From Victivallales bacterium (GTDB lineage Bacteria; Verrucomicrobiota; Lentisphaeria; Oligosphaerales; Oligosphaeraceae), in the NCBI GenBank assembly GCA_017963875.1, contig JAGCTA010000289.1:1-25047 (forward strand): a DNA stretch of 25,047 bases. Direction: 5' to 3'. The notes beneath the pieces are model-generated. The model did not search any database. It had not been told where the DNA came from and saw nothing but the letters and a program-made list of their open reading frames with translations. A program made the position numbers and the translations under genes. The stretch's first letter is position 1. The number at the start of each line of letters is the position of its first letter. Below, piece after piece: positions 21,977 to 25,047 of the stretch.

Positions 21977-23230
21977 ATGATGGATCTTCTTGATTTTCTG
22001 GGCCATAGTCCACTGTCATTTCATGCGGCGGCGAATATTGTTCACGACCTACAGACCTGTGGTTATGAGCCGTTGTCTGAAAAGAAGCCATGGAAGCTTA
22101 TTCCTGGAGGTAAATACTTTATATCCAGAAATTTGTCCTCTGTCATTGTGTTTACCGTCCCAGAAAGCAAGTTGACAGGATTTGACATAGCATTGTCGCA
22201 TCTTGACAGCCCTGGGCTGAGGTTGAAGTGCCATAGTTTATGTCATAAGGCGAATACGCTCGTTGCACCCGTGGAGCGTTATTCGAAAAACATCGACAGC
22301 ACATGGCTGGATCACCCACTGACCGTTGCGGGCCGTGTCGTAACGAATGATTTGCAAGAGCATCTGATTTGCTTTCCTGAGCCGATGGCGGTCATCCCAA
22401 ATCTAGCAATCCATCTCAATCGTGAAGTTAACAAAGGAACAGAGTATAATCCCCAGACTCAACTCAGCGCATTGCTTGGTAATATTACTCCAGAAGATTT
22501 TGTCGAGGCGGTGGCGTCTTTGGCGGGCTGTTCAGCCAGCGATATCGCGGATATGGAATTGGGGCTGGCCGATGCATGCGGGCCGACAATCGTCGGGCTG
22601 AAGCATGATTTAATCGTCTCATCAAGGCTTGATAATCTGCTGGCAGCCCATGCGATGCTCTCCGCATTCTGCAACAAGGCTTCTGTCAACTCAAAAAACA
22701 GATGCGCTGTTGGCTTTTTCGCAGACAATGAGGAAATTGGTAGCGGAACACCGCAAGGAGCCAGTTCCAGTTTCCTGAGGGATTCTCTTGAGAGAATTAT
22801 CGTGGCGACAAACGGAAGCAGAGAGGATTTTTTCATTGCGCTTGCCGAGTCGCGCATCGTGTCGGTCGATGCCGCACACGCCTATCACCCGAATTATCCT
22901 GAAAAATATGACGCCACGACATCACCCATGATTAACGGTGGCGTCGTTCTCAAGAAGAATGCCAACGGAAGTTATGCGACGAATGCGGTCACTGCGACAA
23001 TGGTGATGAATTTGTGCGAATCCTTGAATATTCCCATACAGCATTTTTTGATTCGTTCAGATATGCCGTGCGGAAGTACCGTCGGGCCAATGACGGCCAG
23101 GTTGCTTGGAATTCCAGCCGCAGATATCGGCAATGCGATGTGGGCGATGCATTCTGTGCGTGAAACGGCTGGAATTCAGGACCAGAAATGGATGACGGCG
23201 CTGTTGTCGGCATTTCTGAGCAACGAGTGA
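21977..23230 (+). CDS. apeB: M18-family metallo-aminopeptidase
   Basis: 417 residues, ATG 21977 with GGAGA about ten bases upstream (the next codon is also ATG). A dizinc aminopeptidase that removes N-terminal residues, acidic ones in many members. The family landmarks are all present: ALSHLDSPGLRLK (His75), SSRLDNLLAA (Asp219), FFADNEEIGSGTPQGA (Glu252/Glu253), SVDAAHAYHPNYPEKY (Asp298), SDMPCGSTVGP and WAMHSVRETAG (His392). His75, Asp219, Glu253, Asp298 and His392 are the expected zinc ligands, with Glu252 as general base. Two small departures are VDAAHAYHPN where DMAHAxHPN is usual, and TWLDHPL where TWFDRDL is usual. The length is normal; cytoplasmic, no signal peptide. Confidence 0.96.
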   Translation: MMDLLDFLGHSPLSFHAAANIVHDLQTCGYEPLSEKKPWKLIPGGKYFISRNLSSVIVFTVPESKLTGFDIALSHLDSPGLRLKCHSLCHKANTLVAPVERYSKNIDSTWLDHPLTVAGRVVTNDLQEHLICFPEPMAVIPNLAIHLNREVNKGTEYNPQTQLSALLGNITPEDFVEAVASLAGCSASDIADMELGLADACGPTIVGLKHDLIVSSRLDNLLAAHAMLSAFCNKASVNSKNRCAVGFFADNEEIGSGTPQGASSSFLRDSLERIIVATNGSREDFFIALAESRIVSVDAAHAYHPNYPEKYDATTSPMINGGVVLKKNANGSYATNAVTATMVMNLCESLNIPIQHFLIRSDMPCGSTVGPMTARLLGIPAADIGNAMWAMHSVRETAGIQDQKWMTALLSAFLSNE

Positions 23231-23258
23231 CTTTTTATATCAGTCCCCGATTAACATA

Positions 23259-25047
23259 TCATTCCATGCTCAGTACATCCGAGTCGATGTTCAGCCCCTT
23301 GAATTTATAGATACCAGGGGCTGTCTCGGATGTGTTGCCATAGCGTGATTTCAGACCAGTGATTCCAGGGACGGTGATTTCTGCTTCGCAGGCATCGGGG
23401 CCATCGGCGGTGATGACGACCAGCGTCTTGCCCTCATGGACAAATGCACGGGCAAGCACGGGTTTGCCTGACAACTGCTTTACCGTCACTTTAGGCGCGG
23501 TTTCACGGCTAAGAAAATATGGCGCGAGAGAAGAAATCAATTTCGCCCCGACGGAGGCATTCGCCCATTCCTCCTCCGAATGGCCAGGGTCGTTCTTCTC
23601 CGAGTAGTAGAAGATGTGGTGGTAGGAATAGAAATAATACGCCTTGGCGTCGTAGATGGCGCCGAGGAGGGCCATGGAGCGGACTTCCTGTGCGGTCGGA
23701 TAGCGTGGAACCATGGAGGCGACGGATGAATTCCAGGAGAAAATCTGCGGAACCCAGACAAAAGGCGTGCCGACTTTCTTGATGTTCTCCAACGCCAAGT
23801 GTGAATAATCCATGCTCTGCCTCGGGGAGTCCTTGTAAACATGCCGCCCGACAGGATAACTGTCATGCATGATGTAATCACCAGTCTTGGCGAAGTGCTG
23901 GAAATCATTGGGCTTGTCCGTCAAGGTCATTGTCGGATGCCACGGGTCGAGTTCACTGATGAGTTCACGCAACTGGCGAATGAGCGGCAAATCGCTTAAA
24001 GGATTCTCGTCGCTGACATACCAGCCGACGATGTTTGGCTCACGCTTTATGGAATTGATGACATGACGAGTCACATTTTCCAGCCCGACAACGTTGTCCA
24101 TTTTCTCACGGCGGGCTCTGGATGTCGGCAGTTGGTATTTGACGGCGGCGAGGTATGTCAAGCCGTATTTTGCCATTTCGCGGATTCCCGCAAGCAGCGT
24201 TTCTGTTTGAGTGTTTTTCTTCCCGCCGAAATCCACATGTGTCCAGACCATCTCCACGCTGTTGAATCCTGCGTCCTTGACGCGCTGGAGCATCTGTGTG
24301 TCCTCAGGCTTGTGGAAGCCCAGATAGACGCCGACAGGCAGGTACGGCTTGCCGTCCCGCAACATGCGGCCATCCTCTTCCATGACAATGCGGCCTGGAA
24401 TCGTCTCGACGTCCCGCACGAACAGCGACGATTCATCTATGGAGATGATTGCCTTGTTCGCCATGTCGAGCAGCGTGGCCGTCAGTTTCAGACGCCCTTT
24501 TGGAAAATCTCCGAAGAACCCATGGGCATAACCACCCTTAGGCTCAAGAAGTTGTTTGACACCACCTGCCTCGACAAGTAGGCGATAGTCGGATTCCTTG
24601 CGGGTCGGTGGGAGTTTCATGAAATAGGTGATGCCTGTGGCTGGATTATAAGTCATGATGTTGTTCTTCAGTGGAAAAACAGTATATCCCACTTGAGAAA
24701 CTGGTTCGACGGTGATGCTGTCAAACCACGCTTTGCCGATGCGCTTGACCCTGAGAAGCAATTCCAGAATGATGGTGGTATCGCAGTCTTCAGGAATGCA
24801 GAAGGCATGTGACCATTCGGTCCAGTCTGGACGGCTGTTCACCTCTTGCTTGGAAGCAAAGGAGCCGCGGTCAACCTTTCCCGTCGCGGAATTTCGGAAT
24901 CTGACGCAGAACAACTCCTGGGTTCTCAACTCGTTGTCCACGACCATTTCCGTGCGATAATGCAGCCTGAGACGATAATAGATTCCATGCTCCAGCGTGA
25001 TGGGCTTCTGAGCATAGACCCATTCATCGGTCTTCTTGCGTTCCGCC
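23259..25047 (-). CDS. Glycoside-hydrolase-like protein, 5' end beyond the window
   Basis: The reading frame is open to the window edge, giving 595 residues with the N terminus missing. The first ~130 visible residues are a beta-sandwich like a carbohydrate-binding module (HGIYYRLRLHYRTE, DWTEWSHAFCIPED, AWFDSITVEPV). An immunoglobulin-like stretch follows. Next comes a TIM barrel starting at GRMLRDGKPYLPVGVYLG, with FNSVEMVWTHVDFG, NIVGWYVSDENP (a likely acid/base Glu), DYIMHDSYPVGRH and KAYYFYSYHHIFYYSE. It ends with a beta domain (GKTLVVITADGPDACEAEITVPG). This matches the hypothetical GH2/GH5-like glycosidases common in polysaccharide-degrading bacteria. The substrate is unknown, and a signal peptide may lie outside the window. 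It converges with the aminopeptidase gene 28 bases away. Confidence 0.87.
   Translation of the reverse strand, partial: AERKKTDEWVYAQKPITLEHGIYYRLRLHYRTEMVVDNELRTQELFCVRFRNSATGKVDRGSFASKQEVNSRPDWTEWSHAFCIPEDCDTTIILELLLRVKRIGKAWFDSITVEPVSQVGYTVFPLKNNIMTYNPATGITYFMKLPPTRKESDYRLLVEAGGVKQLLEPKGGYAHGFFGDFPKGRLKLTATLLDMANKAIISIDESSLFVRDVETIPGRIVMEEDGRMLRDGKPYLPVGVYLGFHKPEDTQMLQRVKDAGFNSVEMVWTHVDFGGKKNTQTETLLAGIREMAKYGLTYLAAVKYQLPTSRARREKMDNVVGLENVTRHVINSIKREPNIVGWYVSDENPLSDLPLIRQLRELISELDPWHPTMTLTDKPNDFQHFAKTGDYIMHDSYPVGRHVYKDSPRQSMDYSHLALENIKKVGTPFVWVPQIFSWNSSVASMVPRYPTAQEVRSMALLGAIYDAKAYYFYSYHHIFYYSEKNDPGHSEEEWANASVGAKLISSLAPYFLSRETAPKVTVKQLSGKPVLARAFVHEGKTLVVITADGPDACEAEITVPGITGLKSRYGNTSETAPGIYKFKGLNIDSDVLSME

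Overview
The window looks like chromosomal DNA of a Gram-negative, carbohydrate-degrading bacterium. My best guess is a gut member of the Lentisphaerota/Victivallales or another PVC-group lineage. This is inference from gene content, not a database match. Pointers are lipoproteins with TIM-barrel glycosidase-like domains, Gfo/Idh/MocA and xylose-isomerase-like sugar enzymes, a CBM9-like protein beside a large carbohydrate-esterase-like hydrolase, a short spirochete-style alanyl-tRNA synthetase, and GC-rich UUCG-type hairpin repeats inserted in genes. No rRNA, tRNA, CRISPR array or transposase gene was seen.

Layout: 1-1010 (+) holds a two-gene zeta-toxin-like module. 1011-2428 (+) holds a Gfo/Idh/MocA oxidoreductase followed by a coding scrap resembling a glycosidase C-terminus. 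2475-4951 (-) is a two-gene operon: a lipoprotein with a glutamine-amidotransferase-like (BPL_N) domain, then a TIM-barrel lipoprotein. 5109-19126 is a long run of minus-strand genes: a tandem fusion of two CDP-alcohol phosphatidyltransferases, a sugar isomerase/epimerase, a glycerophosphodiesterase, a membrane-anchored TPR-like protein, RNase R, a mannonate-oxidoreductase-type SDR, a short AlaRS, an alpha/beta hydrolase, a CBM9-like protein, a GT39-type membrane glycosyltransferase and GTP cyclohydrolase I. 19127-19643 is AT-rich and non-coding. 19644-23230 (+) holds ComEC and an M18 aminopeptidase. 23259-25047 (-) is a glycoside-hydrolase-like gene cut by the window edge.

The most interesting object is a ~175-bp structured element present twice (3570-3744 and 19435-19608, about 90% identical by eye). 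It has ~18-bp terminal inverted repeats, a series of internal hairpins, no protein of its own, and 8-bp target duplications (perfect in copy 1, 6/8 in copy 2). Copy 1 sits inside the signal-peptide coding region of the TIM-barrel lipoprotein gene. Element plus one target duplication is 183 bp, exactly 61 codons with no stop, and removing it restores an ordinary lipoprotein signal peptide. This resembles the in-frame palindromic elements of Rickettsia, but in an apparently unrelated lineage. Copy 2 lies between a candidate promoter and comEC, so it would be part of the comEC leader RNA.

Other points worth a look are the PgsA-like/PssA-like fusion, the ComEC whose metallo-beta-lactamase-like tail lacks the metal-binding motif, the AlaRS without its C-terminal domain, and several hairpins in intergenic leaders.
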